From positions 1-6,485 of the forward strand of contig CALDID010000077.1 of the NCBI GenBank assembly GCA_937901865.1: DNA of 6,485 bases. The letters run 5' to 3'. The translations under genes and the position numbers were made by a program. The stretch is from an uncultured Treponema sp. (GTDB lineage Bacteria > Spirochaetota > Spirochaetia > Treponematales > Treponemataceae). Below the pieces are notes generated by a model. That model had not been told where the DNA came from. It was given only the letters and a program-made list of their open reading frames with translations, and did no database searches. Positions 1 through 5,921 of the stretch are shown piece by piece; position 1 is the stretch's first letter, and each line of letters starts with the position of its first letter.

Positions 1-15
1 GGGAGAGAAAAACAT

Positions 16-43
16 TTGCAATAGATGAAACTTGCGGTATACT
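16..43 (+). promoter_or_regulatory. possible sigma70-type promoter for the small ORF/GNAT pair
   Basis: TTGCAA at 16-21 and TATACT at 38-43 are separated by 16 bases and resemble -35 and -10 boxes. Transcription would begin near position 50, only about ten bases before the ATG at 61, so the GGAGG at 51-55 would lie at the very 5' end of the message. This spacing is unusual and the match may be coincidental. Confidence 0.3.
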
Positions 44-60
44 ATAACGAGGAGGACGCT

Positions 61-243
61 ATGACTTACGGAAGACCAATGACGATAGATGAGTTGCCTG
101 ATACGCCAGGGAAGCGTGTCCTGCTAAAAATTTTGAATACACCACCAGTAGACCGTGAAAAAATGGGAAGAGAAGTTGCGGCGTACCGCAAAAAAATTCT
201 TGCAGAATGGGCAGAAGAAGATAAAAAGGCGGCAAAAAAATAA
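61..243 (+). CDS. small charged protein, candidate antitoxin of the GNAT pair
   Basis: This is a 60-residue hypothetical protein with no family I can name firmly. I chose the ATG at 61 because GGAGG at 51-55 sits five bases upstream; an in-frame ATG at 25 would bury that ribosome binding site in the coding sequence. The first half contains the stretch TIDELPDTPGKRVLLKILN; the second half is helical and highly charged, ending in a lysine-rich tail (EEDKKAAKK). There is no signal peptide or membrane segment. The stop codon overlaps the start of the next gene (TAATG), so the two are translationally coupled. A small upstream gene overlapping a GNAT toxin is the usual layout of acetyltransferase toxin-antitoxin pairs, so an antitoxin role is a reasonable inference. 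The protein does not look like a ribbon-helix-helix DUF1778 antitoxin. Confidence 0.6.
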   Translation: MTYGRPMTIDELPDTPGKRVLLKILNTPPVDREKMGREVAAYRKKILAEWAEEDKKAAKK

Positions 244-638
244 TGATGCAGCCGTTTTTATTAGAAGATGATACATTTTTTTGTCAGCATTTGCTTGCCT
301 CCAAGACCGATGTTGCGGATATTCAGCAGTTCCGCATTGCAAAGGCAACGGGGCAGGGACTTGAGCGCTATCTAAAAAACGTATCGGCTTCGGAAGAAGA
401 AGATAATTTTGCGCGAACATATCTTGTGCGTAACAAACGAACACGAGAAATTGCATCATTTTTTACGCTCAAAATGGGGTTGTTTACTATTCGCCTTGAT
501 GAGGAATACTTTTATACGGTTCCTGCTGTTGAACTGGCAAATTTTGCTGTTAACTCTGCCTATCGGGAAGCGCACCCTGAAGTATCATTGCTCGGCAAAA
601 ATACGTTCCATTCTTTTTATCTTGGGCAAGAAAAGTAA
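243..638 (+). CDS. GNAT-family N-acetyltransferase, C-terminally truncated
   Basis: This 131-residue protein resembles the first two thirds of the GNAT acetyltransferases found in toxin-antitoxin pairs, which use acetyl-CoA and typically modify aminoacyl-tRNA. The segment ARTYLVRNKRTREIASFFTL is the typical beta-hairpin of the fold, and PAVELANFAVNSAYR matches the central strand that precedes the acetyl-CoA loop. From memory of the family, members continue about 70 residues further through the second half of the cofactor site and a tyrosine-containing C-terminus; here the frame stops soon after, and the glycine-rich pyrophosphate loop is not recognisable. The gene begins at ATG 243 (or 246), overlapping the upstream stop. 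Its 3' end overlaps the converging PBECR4-like gene by 89 bases. It is most likely an inactive remnant, although the frame itself is intact. Confidence 0.65.
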   Translation: MMQPFLLEDDTFFCQHLLASKTDVADIQQFRIAKATGQGLERYLKNVSASEEEDNFARTYLVRNKRTREIASFFTLKMGLFTIRLDEEYFYTVPAVELANFAVNSAYREAHPEVSLLGKNTFHSFYLGQEK

Positions 639-1044
639 AAATCGTATGTGATTGCACTGTATTTTTCATTAAAAAATCTGCTTGTATTAAAGAAAAATTC
701 TGCAATCGCTGATTGTATCTAAATATCGTATCATTGCTGTCCATAATCGATTCAAGAAATTGCAAAAATTCTACTCTATCCTTGATTTTTGAATAAAACG
801 CAGATGATTCTATTTGATTTACAGAAATTTCTCCGCTCAAAATTTTATCATAAAGAACACTTCTATCGCCATAAAGTATAGTTGTTCGGTCTGTTAAGTA
901 TTGTAAACCTGCCAAATGGCAAAAATTTCTTTTCTCAAATGAAATTTTGAGAGAAATTATAGTATCTTTTCTCCCTATCATAATTTCATATTCAGTATTC
1001 AATAGCTTGCTATACGCTTTTGCTGCATCAAAAATAGTATTCAT
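550..1044 (-). CDS. PBECR4-like nuclease-fold domain protein, probably C-terminally shortened
   Basis: This 164-residue protein resembles the PBECR4 domain (phage Barnase-EndoU-ColicinE5/D-RelE-like nuclease 4), a predicted RNase-fold family linked to phage and mobile DNA whose activity is mostly inferred. Matching landmarks are an N-terminal YEIMIGRKDTIISLKISF strand pair, then F.HLAGL, a helical part with LESIMDSNDTIFRYN, and ADFLM followed by a strand ending in YFCR. Family members usually continue beyond this point; here the last 15 or so residues are read antisense to the GNAT gene and look unrelated, so the natural tail may be lost. I chose the ATG at 1044 because GAGG at 1053-1050 lies five bases upstream; the in-frame GTG at 1050 overlaps that site. 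A strong terminator and candidate RNA lie immediately upstream. The family call is from memory of conserved motifs. Confidence 0.6.
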   Translation of the reverse strand: MNTIFDAAKAYSKLLNTEYEIMIGRKDTIISLKISFEKRNFCHLAGLQYLTDRTTILYGDRSVLYDKILSGEISVNQIESSAFYSKIKDRVEFLQFLESIMDSNDTIFRYNQRLQNFSLIQADFLMKNTVQSHTIFTFLAQDKKNGTYFCRAMILQGALPDRQS

Positions 1045-1056
1045 TACCACCTCAAT

Positions 1057-1086
1057 AAAAAAAGCCCCGCGCCAATCGCAGAGCTT
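1057..1086 (-). terminator. strong rho-independent terminator ahead of the PBECR4-like gene
   Basis: In the minus-strand RNA, AAGCUCUGCG (1086-1077) pairs with CGCGGGGCUU (1071-1062) over ten pairs around a five-base loop, and seven U residues follow (1063-1057). Two of the pairs are G-U and would be A-C mismatches in a plus-strand RNA, so the terminator acts on minus-strand transcripts. It ends only four bases before the GAGG ribosome binding site of the PBECR4-like gene. Confidence 0.8.
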
Positions 1087-1262
1087 TCCAACTGTTCCAT
1101 TTTCTTTCGGTTTTTCTCAAACCTACATCTGGCTTCTGGCATGCTTGGAGAACCATCGAAGACTATGCAAAGCACCGCACTTCCAGATTCGACACTTTGC
1201 TTTAAAATCGCCTAACAGACACTCAAGTTGCCTGTCGCCTTGATTGGCAAGGACTTATTAAC
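1057..1262 (-). ncRNA. candidate structured noncoding RNA or regulatory leader, about 200 nt
   Basis: A near-consensus minus-strand promoter starts this stretch and a strong terminator ends it, with no convincing reading frame between. Reading the minus strand, I see these hairpins: CCUUG/CAAGG at 1252-1238; ACAGGCA/UGUCUGU with a seven-base loop at 1235-1215; an 11-bp stem GCAAAGUGUCG/CGGUGCUUUGC at 1200-1167; and GGUUU/AAACC at 1123-1109; then the terminator. The 11-bp stem contains three G-U pairs that would be A-C mismatches on the other strand, which supports the direction. Its loop contains AUCUGG (1188-1183), which is perfectly complementary to CCAGAU at 1132-1127, so a pseudoknot is possible. 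It does not match 6S RNA, tmRNA, SRP RNA, RNase P RNA or any riboswitch I know. It could be an independent small RNA or a leader that attenuates the PBECR4-like gene. Confidence 0.6.
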
Positions 1263-1267
1263 TAAAT

Positions 1268-1295
1268 AATATATTGAATTCATTTCGCTTGTCAA
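1268..1295 (-). promoter_or_regulatory. near-consensus promoter for the candidate RNA
   Basis: Read on the minus strand, TTGACA (1295-1290) is a perfect -35 box. It is followed after 16 bases by TATATT (1273-1268), or after 18 bases by TATTAT (1271-1266). Transcription would begin near 1260. The -35 block is shared with the plus-strand promoter of the endonuclease gene. Confidence 0.65.
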
Positions 1296-1316
1296 GATAA
1301 CTTTTTATGTTATAAT
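1289..1316 (+). promoter_or_regulatory. promoter of the endonuclease gene, overlapping the divergent promoter
   Basis: TTGTCA at 1289-1294 and a perfect TATAAT at 1311-1316 are 16 bases apart. The -35 box is the complement of the minus-strand TTGACA shifted by one base, within CTTGTCAAG. The expected start of transcription is at about 1322-1324, that is, at the A of the endonuclease ATG, which implies a leaderless or nearly leaderless mRNA. Confidence 0.65.
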
Positions 1317-1323
1317 AAAGTTT

Positions 1324-2340
1324 ATGGCAACAAGAAAAAGAAAAGCGAGAAAAACTTCTCGAGGGAAAAAAAATAGAAAGATTAAGAAGGGCGAGGGATT
1401 ATTTCTCCTTGTAATTCTGCTCGTCATTTCAGCGGCGTTCTTGTATTTGTCGGGAGTCAGACCAAAAGCCGCGTTTAACACTGCTTCTTCGTCGATAAAC
1501 GAGATAATTCAAGCCGTCGGCAGTGAATTGCCGTTCGATGAACAGCGCACCTCCCCCACTTCTGCCCGTTCTGCCGTTGCGGATAAGTCGGATAGCGAAG
1601 CTGTTGCGCCAGATTTGCCGATTGGCTTACAGATTCCGCGCTGCAAAGGGACTGCCGCCATCGACGCAGGCAGAGAAATGCCGACGGGACACGAGATACA
1701 CACTTATGAAGGCTTTACGCTGTGCTATCGAGAGGAATATGAGCAGGCGGAATGGGTGGCGTATTGCATTACCGAAGCGGAATTAGTGAAAGAAGCAGAG
1801 AGAAGCAACGAGTTTCACGCAGATACAAAGATTTCGACGGGCAGCGCGACCCCAGAAGACTATTCTCGAAGCGGATACGACAGGGGACACCTCGCGCCTG
1901 CGGCGGATATGGCGTTTAGCAAGGCGGCTATGCGAGATTCGTTCAATATGAGCAATATGAGTCCGCAAGCTCCGCAGTTTAACCGAGGGATTTGGAAAAA
2001 TCTTGAAGAGCAAGTACGCAAATGGGTGCATACATTCGGCGCGTTGTATGTGGTGTCATGTCCAGTCTTAGACAAAGACGCGTACAGTTACAAGGCAATC
2101 GGCAAAAATCAAGTCGCTGTGCCTGAATATTACTATAAAGTGCTAATGGCGAAATCTGGAGAGCGAATTATTGCGGTGGCGTTTATCTTGCCGAACGACA
2201 AAGACAAAGGCTCGATTTGGGATTATGCCGTCAGTGTGGACGAAGCGGAAGAGAAAACGGGATTGGATTTCTTTTATTTGCTCGATGACGCGCGGGAAAA
2301 GGCAGCAGAAAAGGCTTTTTCGCCACTCGATTGGAATTAG
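1324..2340 (+). CDS. membrane-anchored DNA/RNA non-specific endonuclease (NUC family)
   Basis: This 338-residue protein is a magnesium-dependent beta-beta-alpha-metal endonuclease that cleaves DNA and RNA without sequence specificity. The DRGH motif is at residues 186-189, with H189 as the general base. N211, N220 and E228 follow with the 9- and 8-residue spacing seen in Serratia nuclease (N110, N119, E127) and supply the metal ligand and supporting residues. The first 24 residues are extremely basic and are followed by a hydrophobic segment at about 25-44, so the enzyme is probably membrane-tethered with its catalytic domain outside the cytoplasm; residues 45-110 form a low-complexity linker. 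Likely roles are nucleotide scavenging or degradation of extracellular DNA. There is no ribosome binding site before ATG 1324, which fits leaderless translation, and no alternative start keeps the anchor. A hydrolase gene follows in the same operon. Confidence 0.9.
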   Translation: MATRKRKARKTSRGKKNRKIKKGEGLFLLVILLVISAAFLYLSGVRPKAAFNTASSSINEIIQAVGSELPFDEQRTSPTSARSAVADKSDSEAVAPDLPIGLQIPRCKGTAAIDAGREMPTGHEIHTYEGFTLCYREEYEQAEWVAYCITEAELVKEAERSNEFHADTKISTGSATPEDYSRSGYDRGHLAPAADMAFSKAAMRDSFNMSNMSPQAPQFNRGIWKNLEEQVRKWVHTFGALYVVSCPVLDKDAYSYKAIGKNQVAVPEYYYKVLMAKSGERIIAVAFILPNDKDKGSIWDYAVSVDEAEEKTGLDFFYLLDDAREKAAEKAFSPLDWN

Positions 2341-2354
2341 GCAGGGCGGTTTTA

Positions 2355-3209
2355 GTGAAGATAACCTTTTTCGGAACAACAACTTTGCTGTTCGACGACA
2401 AAAAAGAGCAGATTCTCTTTGACGCGCACTTGACGCGACCGTCTTTAGCAAAGATGTTGTTCGGCACATTGCAGACCAACCGCGCACTGTGCGACCGCAT
2501 TCTTGAAAAACACCACATCGACACTCTCAAAGCCATTTTCATTTCGCACACACATCACGACCACGTTCTTGATATGCCGTATATCGCGAAAAAATGCGGT
2601 GCAAGCGTCTACGGTTCGGCTTCTGCGCTGAATGTGGCGCGCGGCGGCGGCGTGGCGGAGGATAGGCTGCACCTCTTCGACATAGGGGACGGCAGAAATT
2701 GCAGAGAATTCGCTGTGGGGGATTATAAAATCACGGTTTTCCGCTCTATTCACTCAAAGCCGCATTGGTATAATAACGATATTGGAAAAGAAATCACTGC
2801 GCCGCTCGTGCAACCTGCGCCAAGAAGGGCTTTTAAGGAAGGCGGTTCGTTCGATTTTCTCATCGAAAGCAAGGGAAAACGGTATTTGATTCGACCGAGT
2901 TTTAATTATTTGCCCCACGAACTAGACGGAGTGAAAACAGATGTGCTGTTTTTGGGCATTACAGGCATTGCGAACGCGAAAAAAGACGAGCGAGAGTTGT
3001 TTTTTCGCGAAACTGCGGACAAAGTGCAACCGTCGCTTATCATTCCGATTCATTGGGATAGCTTTTTCTTGAGCCTTGATAGCTATACGCGCTGTATGCC
3101 GCTCTTCATTGAAAACTCGTGGAAAGCATTTTACGAAATATCGCACTATTGCGAAAAAAACGGCGTATCGTGTTTGATACAACCGCCGCTTACTTCGTTA
3201 GAGCTGTAA
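2355..3209 (+). CDS. metallo-beta-lactamase-fold metal-dependent hydrolase
   Basis: This 284-residue cytoplasmic protein has the metallo-beta-lactamase fold. H65, H67, D69 and H70 form the HxHxDH metal motif (sequence HTHHDH), H133 in SIHS is the second motif, and H233 in PIHWDSF is the last ligand. The bridging aspartate expected between these is not obvious: the corresponding strand reads IRPSFNYLP. This is also seen in UlaG-like relatives known to me, where a serine or glycine occupies the place. The substrate cannot be predicted; RNA, phosphodiester or lactone substrates are all possible. I chose GTG 2355, preceded by AGGGCGG at 2343-2349; an earlier in-frame TTG at 2331 would overlap the endonuclease gene. 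The gene starts 14 bases after the endonuclease stop and is surely cotranscribed with it. Its stop codon directly abuts the stop of the converging gene. Confidence 0.85.
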   Translation: MKITFFGTTTLLFDDKKEQILFDAHLTRPSLAKMLFGTLQTNRALCDRILEKHHIDTLKAIFISHTHHDHVLDMPYIAKKCGASVYGSASALNVARGGGVAEDRLHLFDIGDGRNCREFAVGDYKITVFRSIHSKPHWYNNDIGKEITAPLVQPAPRRAFKEGGSFDFLIESKGKRYLIRPSFNYLPHELDGVKTDVLFLGITGIANAKKDERELFFRETADKVQPSLIIPIHWDSFFLSLDSYTRCMPLFIENSWKAFYEISHYCEKNGVSCLIQPPLTSLEL

Positions 3210-3569
3210 TTATTTCCAGCTTTCCCACACTTTTTGCGCTAATCCTGCTGTTGCTGCGTCTTTTCCGTTGCGGCAAATCGGCAATTTGAGCAATTTTGCT
3301 TGATTTTCAAACAGTTTATCGCCTTTTTCGCTGTCGTAGAGATACGCAATAGAGGCGTAATCTTTGCTTTTTGTGTCTGTCATTGCTTCAATCGCGAGCG
3401 AAAGAGAGCCTGTTGCTTTTTTGAGCGACGATAAAACGCTCTCGAACTCTCCGCGCGACATCTCTTTTTCTTTCAAGTCCACAAATTGCACGGGAATTCG
3501 CCGCTCGCTAAAGAAACGCAGAGCCGCCTTTGTGTCGAATGATTTATGTAATCCAAAAACCTGTATCAT
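3210..3569 (-). CDS. ArsC/Spx-like thioredoxin-fold protein lacking the active-site cysteine
   Basis: This 119-residue protein belongs to the ArsC/Spx/YffB branch of thioredoxin-fold proteins. The N-terminal beta-alpha unit reads VFGLHKSFDTKAALRFFSER, the middle has VDLKEKEMSRGEFESVL, and the C-terminus has the family's LPICRNG strand and ends VWESWK. Related proteins carry a cysteine at the start of the first helix (KCFDTKKAxRF); here that position is S10, so reductase chemistry by the usual mechanism is unlikely. A cysteine in LPICRNG is the only one present. The gene may be a non-catalytic regulator or binding protein. Its start ATG at 3569 has no strong ribosome binding site. It converges with the hydrolase gene with no bases between the two stops. 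The length is normal for the family. Confidence 0.8.
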   Translation of the reverse strand: MIQVFGLHKSFDTKAALRFFSERRIPVQFVDLKEKEMSRGEFESVLSSLKKATGSLSLAIEAMTDTKSKDYASIAYLYDSEKGDKLFENQAKLLKLPICRNGKDAATAGLAQKVWESWK

Positions 3570-3610
3570 GATTCAAGCATACCCGATACATTTTTTTTGC
3601 GCAACTGCTA

Positions 3611-3627
3611 TAAAAGCACTAACGCTT
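3611..3627 (-). terminator. weak possible terminator downstream of the epimerase remnant
   Basis: The minus strand can form AAGCG/UGCUU around a UUAG loop (3627-3614), followed by a short U run to 3611. Five pairs, one of them G-U, make a weak hairpin. Otherwise the 82 bases between the epimerase remnant and the ArsC-like gene hold no gene that I can see. Confidence 0.25.
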
Positions 3628-3651
3628 ACACACACATTGCAAATAAACGAT

Positions 3652-4629
3652 TTATATTTTATCTATAAACTCATATTCTATCGTCTGCTTCAGTCCCTGC
3701 TCCAACGGAACTGGTGGAACAAAATCAGTTTTCTTGATATTTGAACCAACAAAGTATGTGTTTTGAGTGAACTTCTTTACACGAATTGCACTAATCGGGA
3801 ACTTGCGACGAGTTATAAATGCAAGAAAGTCAAAACACATTCCGCCAAAGTATGCCAGCCAATATGGGAAATGAAACAATTTCGTCTTGTTCTTTCCAAG
3901 ACATTTATAAACATCAAGAACAAGGTGGTTCATGTCGTAAGCAGGTTCATCGCAGTAGTTGTAGAGATGTTCACCAGCTTCTGTATCATGAGAAAGTTCA
4001 TAATCAATAAATGCTGCAACATTCTCGACATAGTTCATGCTCTTGCGGTTCGTGCCTTTGCCCACCATAGGAAAGCGGCCGCTGGCAATCTGGCGGAGAA
4101 GATTGTACACATTGCCGCGGTTCTGCTCTCCGAAAATAACGGTGGGGCGGATTATGGTCACGCTGTTTGAGGAATCTGCCTTGAGCCAGTTACGGTATTT
4201 GCCTTCCGCAAGATATTTTGTGCGTCCGTAGTCGTTAAAATAATTGATTTCGCCACTTTCGTCCGTCCCCACAGGAGCAAAGCCATAGACAGCAACAGAG
4301 CTTGTGAAGATGATTTTATGGATTCCAAGCTCAGTACATGCCTTGCAAACATTCTCACTTCCATGCACGTTCACTTCGTCATAGAGGGATTTTGGCGTAA
4401 CATCATCGCGATGCTCAGCGGCAAGGTTGATTACCACATCACTCCCCTTCAAGACCTCCAAAAGCGAGTGCATGGGCATGGCTTTTTTTGCAATCTCGTC
4501 CGCCCCGGGGGCCATTGCCTCGTCGGTAAGACTTGCCATGAATTCTGTGCTTTTGCTCGGAGCATTCCGCACATCACACCGCGTCCAAAATTCTGGATAT
4601 GCCACGCTTTTTCTCTTGTCCGCGATGCG
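3652..4629 (-). pseudogene. NAD-dependent epimerase/dehydratase, 3' portion of a split gene
   Basis: This open frame of about 325 codons encodes most of an extended short-chain dehydrogenase of the sugar-nucleotide epimerase type, which would act in surface-polysaccharide sugar synthesis. Visible landmarks are DVVINLAAEH (cofactor side), the catalytic serine strand FTSSVAVYGF, the YGRTK catalytic Tyr/Lys motif, and IIRPTVIFGEQNRG. The GxxGxxG dinucleotide loop and start codon are missing: the frame opens directly after the hipT stop with codons for RIADKRKSVAYPEFWTR, which normally follow the second Rossmann helix. The missing start is found at 6306-6229 on the same strand, so a cassette has split the gene. 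A GTG at 4605 could restart translation, but the product could not bind NAD normally. Some translation by coupling to hipT is conceivable. Confidence 0.85.
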
Positions 4630-5586
4630 CTATGAAAGCCTATTCATTCTTGCTGTCATCAAAGACATAAAAGCAGATTTTTCACTTTCAGATAAGAATG
4701 ATTCTTTTATTACAGTCAAAAATTTGTCGTTCAATGAAAGCACCTTATTTATCATTTTATAAGCTGCTTTTTCTGGGATTTTACAGTTTTTTGCAAATAT
4801 AATGAAATCACTTTTCTTTATATTTGCCTTCTTGCCGTTCATTGTTAATGCAACTTCCTCGGTATCTTCCGGCATTACAATATTTACAGGAAGCAAATCA
4901 TAAGCAGGAGAAAGCACAAATTTTCTTGATTTAGGCTCAGATTCAATCAAAGAGAAATTCTTTAAATGCATGTCTGAATTTCCTGTAACAAAACAGAAAA
5001 CCAATCTATAAAAAAGCTCAGCAATATCTAATCCTGCATTAGAGGAAAATTGCGATATAATTTTAGCACAGCGTTCATAAGACGATTTATATTTTTCCTC
5101 AGTCAATCTCTCTGACAACTGGCAAAAATCTTCCATTGCAAACAGCTCTGTCCCAGATTTTGACGAAAGTCTGTCTATTCGCTTTGTAATATATGCAAAT
5201 TCGTCCTGCAGTTTTACAAGTGCATTCGGTACCGTTTTTATTCCTGCAACTTTTGCAAGCTTCATTACAAGACTTTCCATTTCTGGAAGATGAACAAATT
5301 CTTCTGTTTGAGGCTTTAAAATGTAGCCTGCTGGATAGCCAACAATAGTAAGTCTCGTTTCTTTTTCTTTTGAAAGATGTAATGAAAGTTTTTTCTGAAC
5401 TCCCGCAACTGTAAACCCTTTTGAAACAGTTTCTGTAACAAGGAGTTCCAGCTGCTCATTTGAAATAGAAATTTCAGGAAATTGACTTGTTCCAAAAAAT
5501 GTTTTTACACATTTTCTATGCCACCGATTCCTTACTTCAGAAGAATCCTCAGAGATTATTTCTTTTCCACAACAAAGGCAAATCAT
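4630..5586 (-). CDS. hipT: HipT-like Ser/Thr kinase toxin (HipA core kinase)
   Basis: This protein of about 318 residues is the kinase core of the HipA family without the N-terminal subdomain, as in tripartite HipBST systems, where HipT phosphorylates an aminoacyl-tRNA synthetase (TrpS in E. coli) and stops growth. Numbering from the alternative GTG at 5592, I see a zinc-ribbon-like start (C5xxC8, H25xxC28), a glycine-rich loop TVAGVQKKLSL at 61-71, ATP lysine K93, catalytic D207 and N212 in GNSDMHLKNFS, and metal-binding D232 in SPAYDLLP. The kinase therefore looks catalytically complete. The start is ATG 5586, three bases after the hipS stop, or GTG 5592 overlapping it; the ribosome binding site is weak in both cases, suggesting coupling. 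The stop codon directly touches the resumed epimerase frame. The target is not deducible from sequence. Confidence 0.88.
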   Translation of the reverse strand: MICLCCGKEIISEDSSEVRNRWHRKCVKTFFGTSQFPEISISNEQLELLVTETVSKGFTVAGVQKKLSLHLSKEKETRLTIVGYPAGYILKPQTEEFVHLPEMESLVMKLAKVAGIKTVPNALVKLQDEFAYITKRIDRLSSKSGTELFAMEDFCQLSERLTEEKYKSSYERCAKIISQFSSNAGLDIAELFYRLVFCFVTGNSDMHLKNFSLIESEPKSRKFVLSPAYDLLPVNIVMPEDTEEVALTMNGKKANIKKSDFIIFAKNCKIPEKAAYKMINKVLSLNDKFLTVIKESFLSESEKSAFMSLMTARMNRLS

Positions 5587-5591
5587 CTTCA

Positions 5592-5921
5592 CTATCTTTC
5601 AGTCCTAACAGAAACATCTCCAATTGAATCCTTGCAAGCAGCAAGTAAAATTCCAAACCTATCCCGCCTGTCTATCTTCCAGTTTTTAGAAACGACATTC
5701 AAAAGCCAGCCCTCAGGAATAAGACCATCAAAAAAAGGAAAAAGCGTTTTGCTTTCAAATGCCTCTTTTTGAAGGGGGAGCGTTAAACTTATAGCCAGAG
5801 GATTTTCAGCAGAAAGATACTCGCTATCATATTCAAACTTGTATCCGAAATCAGTCTCGCTCACAACTCCTGCGAATATATTTTGAACAAAGACAAATCC
5901 CTGTCTGTATGCAGAATCCAT
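5592..5921 (-). CDS. hipS: HipS-like HipA N-subdomain protein, likely antitoxin
   Basis: This 109-residue protein is the first subdomain of HipA encoded as a separate gene, as in HipBST, where HipS rather than HipB neutralises the kinase. The sequence follows the family pattern: AGVVSETDFGYKFEYDSEYL, then ISLTLPLQKEAF, FPFFDGLIPEGW, DRRDRFGILLA and a final DSIGDVSV strand. W72 in the PEGW motif may be the tryptophan reported to contact HipT in the E. coli complex; this is from memory. The start ATG at 5921 overlaps the hipB stop (TAATG) and has GGAG seven bases upstream. It ends in TAG where hipT can begin. It lies in a different frame from hipT. HipBST normally has this arrangement, so it is not simply a broken hipA. 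Confidence 0.87.
   Translation of the reverse strand: MDSAYRQGFVFVQNIFAGVVSETDFGYKFEYDSEYLSAENPLAISLTLPLQKEAFESKTLFPFFDGLIPEGWLLNVVSKNWKIDRRDRFGILLAACKDSIGDVSVRTER

Noticed and set aside
1215..1235. Stem with a seven-base loop resembling a tRNA anticodon arm
   Set aside because: There is no acceptor stem, T arm or CCA end around it, so it is only a hairpin of the candidate RNA.
947..1243. Plus-strand open frame of 98 codons across the promoter-RNA region
   Set aside because: It runs antisense to the start of the PBECR4-like gene and the structured RNA, has no ribosome binding site and no recognisable protein pattern.
1201..1262. Possible integron attC site (GTTAGGC on the minus strand, GCCTAAC on the plus strand)
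   Set aside because: GTTAGGC fits the attC consensus, and treponemal integrons are known, but I could not find the matching inverted core site at the right distance, and the genes here are not in a same-strand cassette array.
3201..3225. Hairpin GAGCTG/CAGCTT between the converging genes as a bidirectional terminator
   Set aside because: There are only five or six pairs around a ten-base loop and no proper T run on either side.
3364..4231. Plus-strand open frames opposite the ArsC-like and epimerase genes
   Set aside because: They are antisense shadows of well-supported minus-strand coding sequence and show no protein-like motifs or ribosome binding sites.
4630..5921. hipS and hipT as a single frameshifted hipA
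   Set aside because: The two parts are in different frames, but hipT begins with its own CxxC/HxxC segment, the stop and start overlap tightly, and the order hipB-hipS-hipT is that of known HipBST systems.
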